This document shows positions 25,187 through 63,995 of a DNA stretch of 64,000 nt, piece by piece. The notes under the pieces were generated by a model, which ran no database searches, was not told the DNA's origin, and saw only the letters and a program-made list of their open reading frames with translations. The stretch covers positions 153,588,564-153,652,563 of the forward strand of contig NC_092859.1 in NCBI RefSeq assembly GCF_032062135.1. The letters run 5' to 3'. A program made the position numbers and the translations under genes. How positions within the stretch are numbered: the stretch's first letter is position 1; each line of letters starts with the position of its first letter. The DNA is from Pyxicephalus adspersus (taxonomy: Eukaryota > Chordata > Amphibia > Anura > Pyxicephalidae).

Positions 25187-28100
25187 ATAGAAAGACCTTG
25201 TATTCTGCCTTCCTGAGAATTATTATCCCCATCCATCATTAGAGGATGCTTTTTGGAGACCCCTAAAGTCCATTAGGCTTTATAAAGGTTCATTCATTTG
25301 GGCAGATGACCGACTGGTCACTGAGAAACCATCACCTGCTGCCAAGAAAACATCCATCTATACTAGTCTATAGGCCCACCAGAGACACTTACATGGGCAG
25401 TTGTAGATGTAATTGGTTTACTTTGTTTAGCATTTGTTTAGCATCTTCTATAGAAGTAGAAACATGTCACTTGCAGCGTCTTTGGTGGTTGTCATACCAT
25501 AATGGACAAATTATTCTTCCAGCAATAGCGATTGGCCCACAATGCTCTAATAATGGATTATTGCTCTCGACCTCCCATTGTCCTTTTCCTTGTATTATCC
25601 AAAGAAGTCTGGATTTTATTTAGGCACCTCCATTCCATATTACTGTGAAACAGATTTCTTTAACCGAAAATTATCATTAAAAATCTTTTTACTGATTTTT
25701 ATTCCCATACATATTATATAAATAAAGATTTATCTTCAAAAATAAGTTTATTCTCTCAGCAGGTTCTCGGCCAGTCTGATGGATGTGTTTTGGGAATTTA
25801 TCATTTGTTCATGCCCAGTGTTGACATAGCAACTGAGGGATGAGTAGATAAGGCAAATATTGAGTGCCTTCAGAAAGACGGGGACCATTTAAAAAGGTGG
25901 GATTATTTAATCCTGCAATTGTATTGTGGGGAACCAGACAAGAAAAGAATTAGTTACCATGTAGCAAACAAATCATTTGTGTTGGAGGAAATATTGGATA
26001 ATAAGACATTGGATTCATTGAGCTCTGAGAACATCTAGTGGATAATACCCAAACTGCATTTTTCCTGGTGCCGTAACCTGTGCATTAGAAATGTACGTGT
26101 GCCCATTTGTTGATGGAGTCCTAATGGTACAAATAACTAAATAATGTAAATGATGTAAATAATATATAAATAGAATATGCAAGGGGTTCACTGCAAAGAA
26201 TTCCCAATCATGTGCAAGGAAATCTAAAAATTCATGATTTTTTTTTGTATGTGAATGGATAGTTGACGTTAATAAAGCTTTACCCCAATCACTAAGCAAA
26301 GTGATTCCCTTGCAAGAAAATATTACACTTTGCTAAGTGAATAGCTTACATGTAAAAAACTGTACCGTACCAATCCTTTAGGCTGGAAAAAAAAAGCCCC
26401 ACGGGCCACCATGAGGGCTACCCTGTTCTAGTAGTCAAGGAATATACTTCTCCCTTTTCCCATTCCCTTTTATAGGGAAGTGCTATGTTAAACCAGTCTT
26501 TCTATACACATTTTACATTACATAATGTCTCCTACATATCATTCATATCATCATCACTGCACCTTTCTCTACCTCTAGTAAAATACCAGGCAGTCAGCAC
26601 CGTTACAGCCACCATCTGTTTTTCCACTGTAATGTTGACCATGGTCTTTATTAAAAAAAAAAAAAAAAAAAAGAGGGGTTTATTTTGTAAAGCATTGAAT
26701 CAGACATTCAAATTGAACACACATTGGACTTCAAGATTCTCCACCCAAGAAAAGTTGGTAAATTCAGATTTATTGCTTGATAAACCCTTTTAGTTATTAG
26801 ACATCCCAGTACAATTGAATTCTGGGAGGATCATTTAACATGTAGACTTGCCCCCTTACTGTATGGCCAACCATACCCCTTCTACAGTTGTGTTGGCTGG
26901 TACAGACAATGCCACCTCCACTTTGCACATGTCCTGCCCTACTTGTAGAAATGGTATTCTTTTCCTTGCTTGATTCATAAATATCATTACAAATGTGAAA
27001 ACATTCACCTGGAATGTGTACAGTCTGCAGTCTTTGATGTGTAATTAGTAATGACGATTATTTCAGTTAGCACTCATGAATGTATGTTTGTGTACAGAGA
27101 ATCAGCTTTCAGACTAATTCTGCATATTGTTTTTATTCCGAAACAAAAGATGGTCCTGCAGTGTAGGGATCAGTAGGGAGGTGGAGGAGGAGGTGGACCT
27201 TCTCAGTCAGTAGACAATACCCAGGCTGGTACAGGTGTTTGTCGCAGTAATTACAGTCTCCAGCTGCTTTTTAGAATTTTCGATAATCAACATCTCATTC
27301 ACTGGTAGCGATCCCTGCTTCTGCCATGTGTGCATGAATCTCTGATTTTATCTGACTACTAGAGTGTATCATGTCACAAGGATTATGTCCTTAAACAGTA
27401 GCTGAAACACAATGTGGTTTTCCTTTTTCCCCAGACATTAGCATACTGTAAATCAACCGGCCTGAGAATGGTGGAGGGAGAGGGGGCTGGGCAGGGGTTG
27501 GGTTAATTGCTGCCAGAATGGAATGGTTGAAGCGCATGTGCATGCTTTTCAGTACAGGTGCCTGCTGGGGAGTTAGGTCTGCCTTCCATCATCATATGAC
27601 TAAAACATGACCAGAGACCTTGATTCTTGGATGGAAGCTGGGCCAAGAATATGCTTTGGACTATTTAGGGTTTGTAAAGCCCACCCCCAAGGAGCCTCAT
27701 ATTTACCATGCTTCACAGTCTTTGCTTCTCTCTTTCATCCTTTTAGCAGAGATTCTAGTAACAGTCCTTTTTTGGACTGACATCACCAATTCAATATTTT
27801 CCACCCAACGACACCAACTATATTCGTATGGCTGAATGCAGTTATTGGTGCCATTGGTCTAATATAGGGCAAGAATCCCCAAAAGCCTACAAACCCCCTT
27901 CTTCCCCCCATATCTCCCATCAATTAATAATGCGAAGGGACTCCCCATTCAGATTGTCTCACTCCATTGTCACCTTCAGGACCCATCTCCTTTTTCAAGT
28001 TGTACATCTCTATTGTGAGCTGCTAAAGGGTTCTAAGGACCCCATGCGGCTTCTTCTCTCCCAATGTTAGAAAAGGAACTAATAGTTTATTTATTTTATA

Positions 28101-28189
28101 GATTTTTATAAAACAAACAATTGGTAGATACCTTGAAGTCGGCTTTACTTTGCCTTGCTCTGGTTAAGTGGAGGTCCATCAAAGTGGAA
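25187..28189. other. Intergenic, no gene seen
   Basis: Includes a run of about 20 A at 26653-26672. Open frames at 27620-27835 and 27828-28070 have no recognisable domain or splice context. Confidence 0.4.
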
Positions 28190-28570
28190 GCAATCAGAGA
28201 TCAGGTCCTTATTGCAGAAAGGAACAGCCGATGTCCTTTTTGTAGTAAAACTTACCTGCCTGATGGCTGTCTTCTTCTAAAAGAAAAATGGTGGGCCAAG
28301 CATGCGCAGTTTAGCATAGAATGTTGGGATGAACTCTCATGGGCATGTGCAGGAGTTATGTCATCCCGGCCCAGCCAATCAAGATGGCCAAAAATTGAGG
28401 AAGATGAGAAGAAACAAGATTGTAGCACCCACAACGGAACAGGTATGTGCATTTAAAACATTGCAGGTAAGGTTATTTTATTGCAGAAGAAACAAATCCT
28501 TTTTTTTCTGCAACAAAGGACCTGCCTGGTCACTATTTTTATTTTTAAAGTTTAGTTCTGCTTTAAGTCC
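28190..28570. mobile_element. Family C repeat
   Basis: Shares TTATTGCAGAAAGGAACAG and CTTACCTGCCTGATGG with the repeat at 22155-22690 and ends AAGTTTAGTTCTGCTTTAAG, the complement of its starting motif. The open frame across it (28121-28456) is therefore not a gene. Confidence 0.6.
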
Positions 28571-30446
28571 AGCTCATCATAAAAGCTATTTTTTCCACAA
28601 ACTGCACTGGTGATGGCTAACGAGCCAGAAACAAGGATATGCAGCTTGGAATAAATGACTGCGTAATATTAGGTTGGAATGGTGCTGCGGACCCGCAGTC
28701 ATAAATCCACAGTGGGCCCAGGGACACAATATAATAATTTGCATGACCCCAACCACTCAAGATTTGTGATGGGAGGTAGAATTCGAGCTATATTTTTTTT
28801 CCGGACTTCTCTATTGTTCTTTGTTCATATTTATTGTAAGGGAGTTTATAGGTAAAATGATATCAGTATATTGAATTGGGCCAAGTTAAACAGAACCCAT
28901 CACTGTACCCCCCAGGGAACTGCCCTTAATTACATTTAAGTAGTCTCATTAAATGTCTATCATCTCATCTTGTGTCTTTTAGCTCAAAGCTTTCAATACA
29001 AGTTTGATTACATTATAATTAAGGTAATTTTTTTTTATATTAATCCAATTACACCAACCCTATAATTATGGTGGAAATGGAATGACATGTCACAGCGAGG
29101 GGCATTTTACTAGCTACTTTCCAACATTCTGTATATTTTTTATGCATCACAATGAAACACTTCTAAAAATAATTGATAATATGCGTCATTCATAATGTAT
29201 GCTTTGAACTATAAGCAATGAAGGTTAATGCACATTTTATAGTTGTGCCTGAGATAAAAGCTTATAGCAAGCATTAACCCTGTCGCTGTCAAGAGCAGAA
29301 GCTGCAAGTCTTATTGAGCTGGCTTCTGCTGGCTGGTTATCTTTTATCAGCTGGTTTACTGTCTTTTGGAAAAATGATCTGGGCAGCTTTAGAGCCAGCT
29401 GATCATTTTAATACAACTTGTAAGGTAAGGTTTTTTTTTTAGGTCTTGGACTCCAGGAAGGAGATGGAAATTCTAGGAAGCATGGATAGGGTGGAGAGTC
29501 CAGGAACCTTCTATCCTCCTTGGAGCCATGGACCTCAAAAAACTAATATTTGGTTGTGTTAAGGAGATCAGGAGGCTTTACAGAGTCAATAATAGTCAGG
29601 TGCTCTGTCAATATTTTTAAAGTTATCTGTATAAAGTATTTGTATTTATCTATAATAAAGTATCTGTTCTTCACTTGAACATTATCCTTGCGCTCTCTCT
29701 AAATAACTCAAGGGTATGTCACTGGAGAATATACGGAATCCACATATCTTGTGCAAAACTTATTTGTGCAAAAAAAATATTTGTAAAATTGCACTTACAA
29801 AGAGAACATATGTAATCAAGCTGGGAGTCTGGGATTAAATCTGGAGTGCTAGTGACAATATCTAAAGAAATATAGATCAAGTAGAACTGTGCTGCAAATT
29901 GTGCAAAACTGAAGCTTTACAATGGGCTGAGTGTGCAGCGAAAGAATACTAAAATCTCAATTAGCATATTTCGTAGGTCTATGCTCCTTTTTTATGATCC
30001 CCAGCAAATACTCTGTCTGCATGGGGAGTAGGAGAAAATTGAGGAGCATCCATGTCCCTATGTCCTTCACAGAGTGTGAACCTGGAGGTGCTCAGCTTGA
30101 ATCCCTTTTGCAATCAGAGGTATTAAAATCCAGCTGAAGATCTGGGTAAACAGATTACAACAGATTACAAATGGTTTGTGTTTGATTGGGTGTAGTAGAG
30201 AGCAGAGGAGCTATGGGGGATCTAAAAGACCCCTTTATGTTCCCATAATGAGTACCAGTCACCTGCCCATTGCTATTACATAGGAGGCTTTACCTGCCCT
30301 GTGATAGCCTCCTCCTTGTGATAGCCACCTTTAACAAGTAGACACAGTTTTTCATATATTGATTCAGCACTAATTCCCCAAAATGATTTCACTTATCATT
30401 TAACCCTAGCCTCAGTTAAATTTAATGAAAACACTTCACTCTTTTT
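28571..30446. other. Intergenic, no gene seen
   Basis: 29290-29440 has hairpin-like CAGAAGC and GCTTCTGCTGGCTGG blocks suggestive of a small decayed repeat. No exon. Confidence 0.35.
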
Positions 30447-31140
30447 TATTATACAGAGGCACATGACAAAGGTGTTCTGTATTATTTATTTGGATGATAG
30501 AACATTTAGCAGCTTTATTAGGTTACAGCTATCAAAAGCCAAAAAAATAGCAAATATAAATAATACACAGCTTATCTATTATTATATACATGAAAAAGGT
30601 GATTAAAAATCATACAGCAGCTGGTGAACCCCAAGAACTCGTGGTAGCCTTATGTTCTGTATTATTTATTAGGGTGATAAAACTTTTAGTGTTTGCATAG
30701 TGTTCTTCCACTCACATTCCAGGTCCAAAGTGTTTTCATTGGCTGGTGTTTGTAAGGAGTGGTACCATCCCCAACATCCTCCAGCCAATGGGATTGGTGG
30801 TCACTGTGCTAACTAGCAATGATTTGGTGGCAGCAGTGTCCCCATTGGTGGATGGTTGTTAGAGCTGGTATCACCTTTCTCATTTTATTTCTCCACTTTG
30901 GTAAATGTTCATTTTCTCCGACCAGTGAAACATCCTACAAAAATCAGTCCATTGATTAAATAAAGACACATGTAAACTTGTTTCAAATTTCTAAAAAGCA
31001 TTTAGCAGCTTTATTAAGTTACAGCTATCAAAAGCCAATAAAATAGCAAATATAAATAATACACAGCTTCTCTATTCATATATACATGAAAATGGTGACT
31101 ATTTATTTTCAGAAACAATCATACAGCAGCTGGTGAACCC
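30447..31140. repeat. Spaced direct repeat, two copies of about 140 bp
   Basis: TTTAGCAGCTTTATTA with TTACAGCTATCAAAAGCCAA and ATAAATAATACACAGCTT occurs at about 30507-30640 and again at about 31000-31140. Both copies end CAGCAGCTGGTGAACCCCAA. A third, shorter piece (TATGTTCTGTATTATTTATT) repeats at about 30470 and 30650. It lies downstream of HK2 and could fall within a long 3' UTR. Confidence 0.75.
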
Positions 31141-32370
31141 CAATGACTTAGCCTAAACCCACTGGAGGCAGCCATTGTGAGGGTCAAGCTTGTATTCAGT
31201 GTTATGGCTCTCATGCCCACATGCGCAATGGGGCAAAAAAAATCTGCCCCAATGTAAAATCACACCAGGCCAAACTAACTCAAATCTGGTAAACCAATAA
31301 AAAGTCTTAAGTGAGTTGGTGCCCAAGTGCAGAATACATTATATTGGGCTAATAGGCTGGCAGGAACTTAAAAGTCTGTAATCCCATCACAGAAAGAAGC
31401 CCATCCAGCAAAAATATATAATCTGCATCCTCCATCTCTCAATATGGCTGCCTCCAAAGTGAAGACCACATGTACTGATCATGTTACATCCTAGGGGTAG
31501 GAACCCCCCAAAGAAACATAGCGTATTGGCAGAACACTATACGAATATATTTTTTGTAGAAATATGACTCTACGTAGTTGAAAATGCGTCAATCTATGTG
31601 CTTTACAGTTGCATTGACATTACGTCTCTGCATGGAAGTTCCTATTTGAGCTATTTACACAATTATATTTTGATCTCTTTGCATTTGACGGTGATGTAAC
31701 ATATTATACAATATTATTCTTTGGAAAGAAAAAAGTACAAAGGGTAACAAGGTGCTCTAAACCAGTACCGCTTTTCTAACAGGTTAAAAACATACTACAT
31801 AAGCTTAATATAAATTAACAATAGAACAGTCATAACGACAATAATAAACTACATCTACTCTACAATGAACATTTATGTAAAACGTTAAAAAAAAAAACAG
31901 GTCCTTGGGAACTGTAAAGCCGCATACCCAGATAGATGCTTATTGCTGAATTTTATTGCCTATGCTTTATGTTGGGACCATTCTACGAGCCTTGAAGTCC
32001 CATCCCTACTATGTACAGTCCTCAAGTTTGGTTCAAGTTTTCAAGTGTCGCAGGATATAATAACCTCATGTATAAAAAAATAGGGTAGAAAGGCAAATGG
32101 AGGCATGACCCTTCTAATAATAAAATGAAAGGTGGAATCGGACTGGGTGATGAGGGAGTCCCCTTCACTTTACTTCTCTACAGGTTTTTAAAAATGAGAC
32201 CAATGTACCACCCATTAACTCAATCCTAAACCTCCATTCTATTTTAGTATACAGTATACAACTCCTCTGAATACATTCCAGCCTGATCATTTATATAGTA
32301 AAGAAAAATACTTGTCAGTATTAAGGCAGTGTGTTATCTGGGCTATAAAAAATATATATTATAAGGGGGC

Positions 32371-32376
32371 TTTATT
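32371..32376 (-). terminator. First AATAAA downstream of HK2 stop (candidate poly(A) signal)
   Basis: Exact AATAAA on the minus strand. It is only a candidate, because the region is AT-rich and several more lie further downstream. I did not identify a clear GU-rich downstream element. Confidence 0.3.
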
Positions 32377-33237
32377 GGCTGCAGATTGCAATTTAATTGC
32401 TGTTTATGCCTATTATAAACCTTTTAATATGGGGAAACCCTTAAAATGTTGAATGCTGGTCAGTAAATTGGTTGAACTTGCCTAGAAAATCCCAAAATCC
32501 ACTGCCACTCAAGAAGAACAAAGTGCAGACATTGGCACTCCGTCTATAATCCTAAATTCAGAACAATACTTAGGCCAAGTTTAGATTTCAGCTGATCAAT
32601 TCGACAAACTATACCAAGCAGCGTAAAATAGTCTAGCTGTTCTTAATTCTTCAGCTACACCCATCTGGATATCCTCCTATTATATGACTACTGGTAAAAT
32701 TACTTTCATTATTCATGCAAATTATTAATTCACACTAAGACTGATCAACTCAGCCATTGCTATCAGCAGTAATACATTATGAAGGCCACCCAACTTGATT
32801 TACCAGGTTAGGATTGGCCCACCAATGAGATTTTTCAGCTATTTTTGTGAAAGTGACAAGTCACGGCCAGGTATGGATGAACAAATAAAAGATCTGGCAT
32901 TGCCCTTTTCACCCAACAGTTTCTGGGCCCATGAGGTTAAAGCACAAACTGAATAACTAGCAGCAAAGCATGGAACTCCAATGCTGTTTCCATCCATCTA
33001 ATCTATAAAACTGGAAAAATATATGACCTATGTACAACATATAATAAACTGGAAGAGGTGTGGTAGACTACACATCCCAAATCTTTGGTGGTATAGTCTG
33101 TGTCCAGGAATCCCAGGGATACTCCAGTCCATTGGAGTCTATGGTATGTGGGGGTGTAACAATTTGTGGGGGTGTAAGGAGTCTGTAACAAGTCTGTGTA
33201 CAGGAATGCAACAATCAAATCGCAGGTCTTTCCTGTT
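32371..33237 (-). other. Probable HK2 3' UTR, minimal extent
   Basis: The stretch after the stop codon is in the transcribed direction. The first canonical AATAAA on the minus strand is at 32371-32376, about 860 nt downstream; others occur at 31952-31957 and 31102-31107. Mammalian HK2 has a 3' UTR of a few kilobases, so the true end may be further left. No reading frame of interest was found. Confidence 0.35.
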
Positions 33238-59672
<26,435 letters not shown>

Positions 59673-59771
59673 CTGCGAGAGAGAAGATATGAGATACCTA
59701 TATAAAGCCTGTACTGACGCTCAATAATTAGCTAATGTAAATTTTATAGATTATTGAATTATTCAAAGGTC

Positions 59772-60085
59772 TAAAGCTACATACACACGTCCAATGCTTC
59801 TCGCCCGGTAATTGGCTCAGGGCCGATATCAGACTAGAATCTGGTGTGTGTACAGCGCCCATCGTCTGAATGACCATCCTGGCCAATTCACGGACAACTA
59901 ACAATCCTAATGCAAGGGAAGGGGGTGACTGCGCAGCGGGGTGCGACTCCATCGCTCTCCCCCTCCCCGCTCCATTGAGCAGACCGGTGCTGTATGTACA
60001 GCACTCGTTCATGCATCGTCCAGTGCTTAGTCATTGGAAAGGATCCTTTTCAACAACTATAATTGCACGTGTGTATGCAGCTTTA
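59772..60085. mobile_element. Family T MITE, complete
   Basis: Ends TAAAGCTACATACACACGT and ACGTGTGTATGCAGCTTTA are inverted. The interior matches the 46639 copy (GGCTCAGGGCCGATATC, GGTGCTGTATGTACAGC). It lies 100 bp upstream of HK2 exon 2, in intron 1. The two outer bases differ from TTAA. Confidence 0.85.
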
Positions 60086-60131
60086 GGGTGGGTAATTAGA
60101 TATAGATGGTATAATGAAGGCTCATGTTGAC

Positions 60132-60300
60132 ATTAGAAGATAGCCATCCAGTAGTGCCACCATTAGAAAATAGTCATGCAATGTTGTCACCATTAGGAGA
60201 TAGCCATCCAGTAGCACCATCATTAGAAGACAGTCAACCAATATTGACACCATTAGAAGATAGACATCAAGTATTGTCACCATTTAAAGACCAATATTGC
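60132..60300 (+). repeat. 30-bp minisatellite, about 5.5 units
   Basis: Unit ATTAGAAGATAGCCATCCAG followed by about 10 variable bases ending CACC. Starts are at 60132, 60162, 60192, 60222 and 60252. All frames are short; not coding. Confidence 0.88.
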
Positions 60301-60989
60301 TGATTTGGTCAGGCATGCACATCAATCTCCATATTTTCTAACTGCCGTAGAACCTGTGGCTATTAGTGTACATCTCAGAATTTATTTAGCTGGGATGAAC
60401 GCTAGCATCATAAAATTATTGCACATGCAATTCACATCATTGGTAGAACAAAGCCATACTCTTGTCTTTCCTTCTTTATATAGCCACCTAAGCTACATTG
60501 GTTGCTCCTTTTACATTCGGCCTTGATACAAAGTAATAGAAAAACCCGAAACTTTCCAACAGGATGAACACTACTTGCTACTTTGATGCCTGCTGCTGGG
60601 TTTTCATAACCACATTATCTGAAAAAAGTGCTTTTATTTCCAAAGAAACGTCTCGTATGCTTGCGGTTTCCTATCATTGTTACTCTTTTCATAGGACTAT
60701 TTCTCTCAAAAAGAAGATAAAAAGAATACAAGTGACATAACTAAAATGTATTTTAGCTTTTATTATTCTGCTTAGCGAAGAATTAGTAACAGGTAGAGTT
60801 GCAAATAATTGCAGTCTATGAATATCATGGAGAATTATATTTTAATTTGTTTTAAAGATGTTCTTGAATTCCCCATAAGTAGTGAGGAGTATTCATCTTT
60901 TTCTCTTTGCAAGGAGATTGTCAGAATAACTGTGGGATTGTTTCATTAGCTATGCACAATTAACATTTCCTCATATATTTCTTTATAAA

Positions 60990-61630
60990 CTTATGAGATC
61001 TTGGTGGTATCATTTGGGTAAAGGAACAAATACTTTATCCAAAACCTCTTGTCCCCTGTGACCCTTCTCCCTTATCTATCGACTGGTTTGGACTGAGTAT
61101 TCACCTAACATAATTTTGTCCCTTTTATATTTCTCCTGAGGAAGCAGTTTTATAAATGTGAAACGTGTTGGTTGTCAACCCTCTGCAAATATTGATGATG
61201 ACAGCTGAGCTTAATAGTTTTATATTTTACATAAGGTGATGCCACTACTCTAAAATCATTGAGATCTGTTTAAATACAACCACATTCCATATGGGTTAAA
61301 ATGAAACAGTGCTGATCGTATCTCAGATACGTTATCAGTGAACTGACCAGGATAAATTTGTTGGTATCATATCAATTGGTGAAGGTACAACAACATTATG
61401 AAAACGTCTTTTGTCCTGAGGTCCTTCCCCTCTATGGATAGAATAGTGTTGGATTGAGTGTCCACCTAACCTTATTAACGCATAAATGGAATTGTATCCT
61501 GGTGACTATATTTATCCTCAGAAAGCAGATTTATATCTGCAAATTTGCATTGAGCAGATTAGCTTGAATACATGATGACAACTGAATCAGGACAGTGCTA
61601 TATTTTACATGTTATGAGGACATTCAATCA
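60990..61630. repeat. Diverged tandem duplication, about 370-bp period
   Basis: The order of words is repeated: GGTGGTATCATTTGGGTAAA, TTTGTCC or TTGTCCC, GTCCACCTAAC or TATTCACCTAAC, then CTGAGGAAGCAG or CTCAGAAAGCAG, and TATATTTTACAT, at about 60993-61240 and 61360-61612. The GAGGAAGCAG..AAACGTGTTGG words are a common frog repeat signature. Confidence 0.7.
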
Positions 61631-61852
61631 AATTTTAAAATATCATGCCAAAATGGGGATGGGAGTGGGAGAAAAAAAACGTAAAATAATGACATTTTTA
61701 TATAAAAGCATAGAGTTATAGTTATAATGAATATGTTAGAGTTGTAATGAAAGTTTTACATTAACATGACGCTACTTTCAACATTGCATGTAATGTATAT
61801 TGTTACTTTTATATATCTTTTATTTGTTTTTTCGTTGTTAATGATCAACGGT

Positions 61853-61976
61853 CAGTGTTCTCTCCAAAACCTTTTAGATGGGTGCACCACCTGGCACTTT
61901 TCCATTGCTTTTAGATGGTTACTGAGAAGTAACCATCTTTCCACTCATCTTAAAATAATTTCTAGGGAGAACACTG
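61853..61976. mobile_element. MITE, family D, complete
   Basis: Ends CAGTGTTCTCTCC and GGGAGAACACTG are inverted. 124 bp with an internal hairpin (GGTTACTGAGAAGTAACC). A longer, truncated relative is at 36980. Confidence 0.75.
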
Positions 61977-62140
61977 TTGTTAAAGTTTTACAAAAGGAAA
62001 TAAGCATAATTATGTAGCCAGTTAACTAAGTTCAAATGAAATGATCGATTTTATCTTTTGGTTATAACTAGATATAAATCAGTTCATTGCCTTCTGCTTT
62101 GGCATTAAATATTCCTAAACTAATATAAAAATGATTCTAC

Positions 62141-62275
62141 TAGATTGTAAGCTCTTTGGGGCAGGGTCCTCTCCTCCTGTGTCACTGTCTGTATCTGTCT
62201 GTAATTTGAAACCCCTATTTAATGTACAGCACTGCATAATATGTTGGCGCTATATAAATCCTGTTTAATAATAAT
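62141..62275 (+). mobile_element. SINE 3' module (tail only)
   Basis: CTAGATTGTAAGCTCTTTGG to TGTTGGCGCTATATAAATCC, then a TAATAATAA tract. Confidence 0.82.
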
Positions 62276-62767
62276 AATAATTTGCTTTGCTACTATTTCA
62301 TTAAATATACGGTGCAGGCATTGGTCTTAGCAAGCCTTTGCACTAAATTATGAAAGACTATAATTTATAAAATACTAAATATATGGTATTAACCGACTGA
62401 TGGGAAATGCTTCAGAAACCTTGCACAAAACTATTGAACATTGCATGAAGTCAGAACATAGTAAAAGATGCGTAAGCCTCCCAAGGTCACAAGTTCTGTT
62501 TCATAATGTCTATGCATGGTGTCACTCTGCATAGATTGGTGTGAGTCAGCTTCCTCCACCCTGAGTCTGGTTTCATCTCTAAGAAATGAACACAAAGGGG
62601 GGTCAGGGAAACTTCTCAAACTACTTCTCGGAATTAAGAAACTGGAGGCGTGGAGAGCTGTTCCCTGTAAAGGTTCAGAAGCAACATTATTGGAACTTAA
62701 TTGATACATAGAAATAGATAAAAAGAAAGAAAGATATATTTTGCTTGTTATAAAGTAGCATGAACTT

Positions 62768-62812
62768 TGTAAAGTGCTGCGTAATATGTCACTGCTATAT
62801 AAATACAGGATA
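62768..62812 (+). mobile_element. SINE tail fragment
   Basis: TTGTAAAGTGCTGCGTAATA to CTGCTATATAAATACAGG; only the last 45 bp of the module. Confidence 0.7.
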
Positions 62813-62862
62813 ATAATATATTTTTATATAAAATATGTATATTGTGTGTTACTTCCCCCACC

Positions 62863-62990
62863 TCCTAGATTGTAAGCTCTTTGGGGCAGGGTCCTCTCCT
62901 CCTCCTGTGTCACTGTCTGTATCTGTCTGTCTTTTACAACCCCTAATAAATGTACAGCGCAGCATTATATGTTGGCGCTATATCAATCCT
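62863..62990 (+). mobile_element. SINE 3' module (tail only)
   Basis: CCTAGATTGTAAGCTCTTTG to TGTTGGCGCTATATCAATCC. Very similar to the copy at 62141, about 720 bp away. Confidence 0.82.
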
Positions 62991-63067
62991 GTTTAATGTT
63001 AAATAAACTGAACAATATTTAAACTAAATAATAAAATAAACATTATTATTATTATTATTATTAACAT

Positions 63068-63115
63068 TATTAAACAGGATTTATATAATGCCAGCAGCTC
63101 TGATACATATCTTAC
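63068..63115 (-). mobile_element. SINE tail fragment, minus
   Basis: TTAAACAGGATTTATATAATG then CCAGCAGC is the complement of the tail end; preceded by an (ATT)n tract. Confidence 0.6.
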
Positions 63116-63410
63116 AAACATTATTGTACAAAGGTGTAAAAAAATGACAGCATGCAGGATATGATGCCACCCCTATATAGGAGTTTGCAATAATACAGCA
63201 ATAATAATGGCTCGTATCACTTTGCTCTACAATTATCAGAGGAAACGTATATTGTAGCACGTATTACGCTGCATTGCATGTCTCATTTCTACCCTTTGAC
63301 TCATTATGAAAATTCTGAGCTCAAGTGGTTGGAATTTACTATTCAGAGTGAAATCAGGAAGTATTGTTTTAGACATTATTAGGGGTTGTGCAACAAGCAC
63401 CCAGGTCATT

Positions 63411-63612
63411 GGGCCTGCATTAATAAAGATCGCCAAGGCTGGAGACGATACACTTTTATAAGTGAAGCTGGGTGATCCAGCAAACCTGGAATAGACTTAG
63501 CAAGTCATTTGCTAATGTTTTGAATCCTGCATCAGATCCATTCCAGGTTTGCTGAATTCATTGAAATTGTATCTCCTCTCCAGCCTAGGAGCACTTTAAT
63601 TAAACAGGCTCA
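63411..63612. mobile_element. Palindromic MITE, family A
   Basis: Left arm GGGCCTGCATTAATAAAG and right arm CACTTTAATTAAACAGGCTC. The copy keeps GGGTGATCCAGCAAACCTGG and its complement. Confidence 0.8.
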
Positions 63613-63634
63613 GTGTATCTTCCACATGATGATG

Positions 63635-63661
<27 letters not shown>
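63635..63661. repeat. (AT)n microsatellite
   Basis: About 13 uninterrupted AT units between a family A MITE and a SINE. Confidence 0.95.
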
Positions 63662-63666
<5 letters not shown>

Positions 63667-63668
<2 letters not shown>

Positions 63669-63995
63669 GGCAGGGTGGTTCAAAGGTTGGCCCTCTTGTT
63701 CCCAGGTTCGAATCTCAGGCTAGGTCACTATCTGCATGAAGTTTGCAGGTTCTCCCTGTGTCTGCGTGGGTTTCCCCCACGCACTTTAGTTTCTTTCCCA
63801 ATTCCAAAAACACGCAGTTAGGTTAATCGGCTTTCCCTCAAAATTGACCTTAGACTAATGACATATGATTATGGTCGGGATATTAGATTGTGAACCCCAC
63901 AGTTAGCGACATGACTATGGACTATGAACTATGCAAATCGCTGTATAATATGCCAGCGCTATATAAATAACGTCAATAATAATAAAAGGTGTGCA
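63667..63995 (+). mobile_element. tRNA-derived SINE (V-SINE-like), complete or nearly so
   Basis: Begins GGCAGGGTGGTTCAAAGG (A-box region), with the B box GGTTCGAATC at 63705-63714. The central domain CTATCTGCATGAAGTTTGC and TCTGCGTGGGTTTCCCCC follows, then GTTAGGTTAATCGGCTTTCC, and the tail ends GCCAGCGCTATATAAATAA. It lies in HK2 intron 1. Confidence 0.87.

Noticed and set aside
60395..60420. Minus-strand ATG considered as HK2 exon 1
   Set aside because: It reads MMLAFIPAK then stops, with no donor and no similarity to the HK2 N-terminus.
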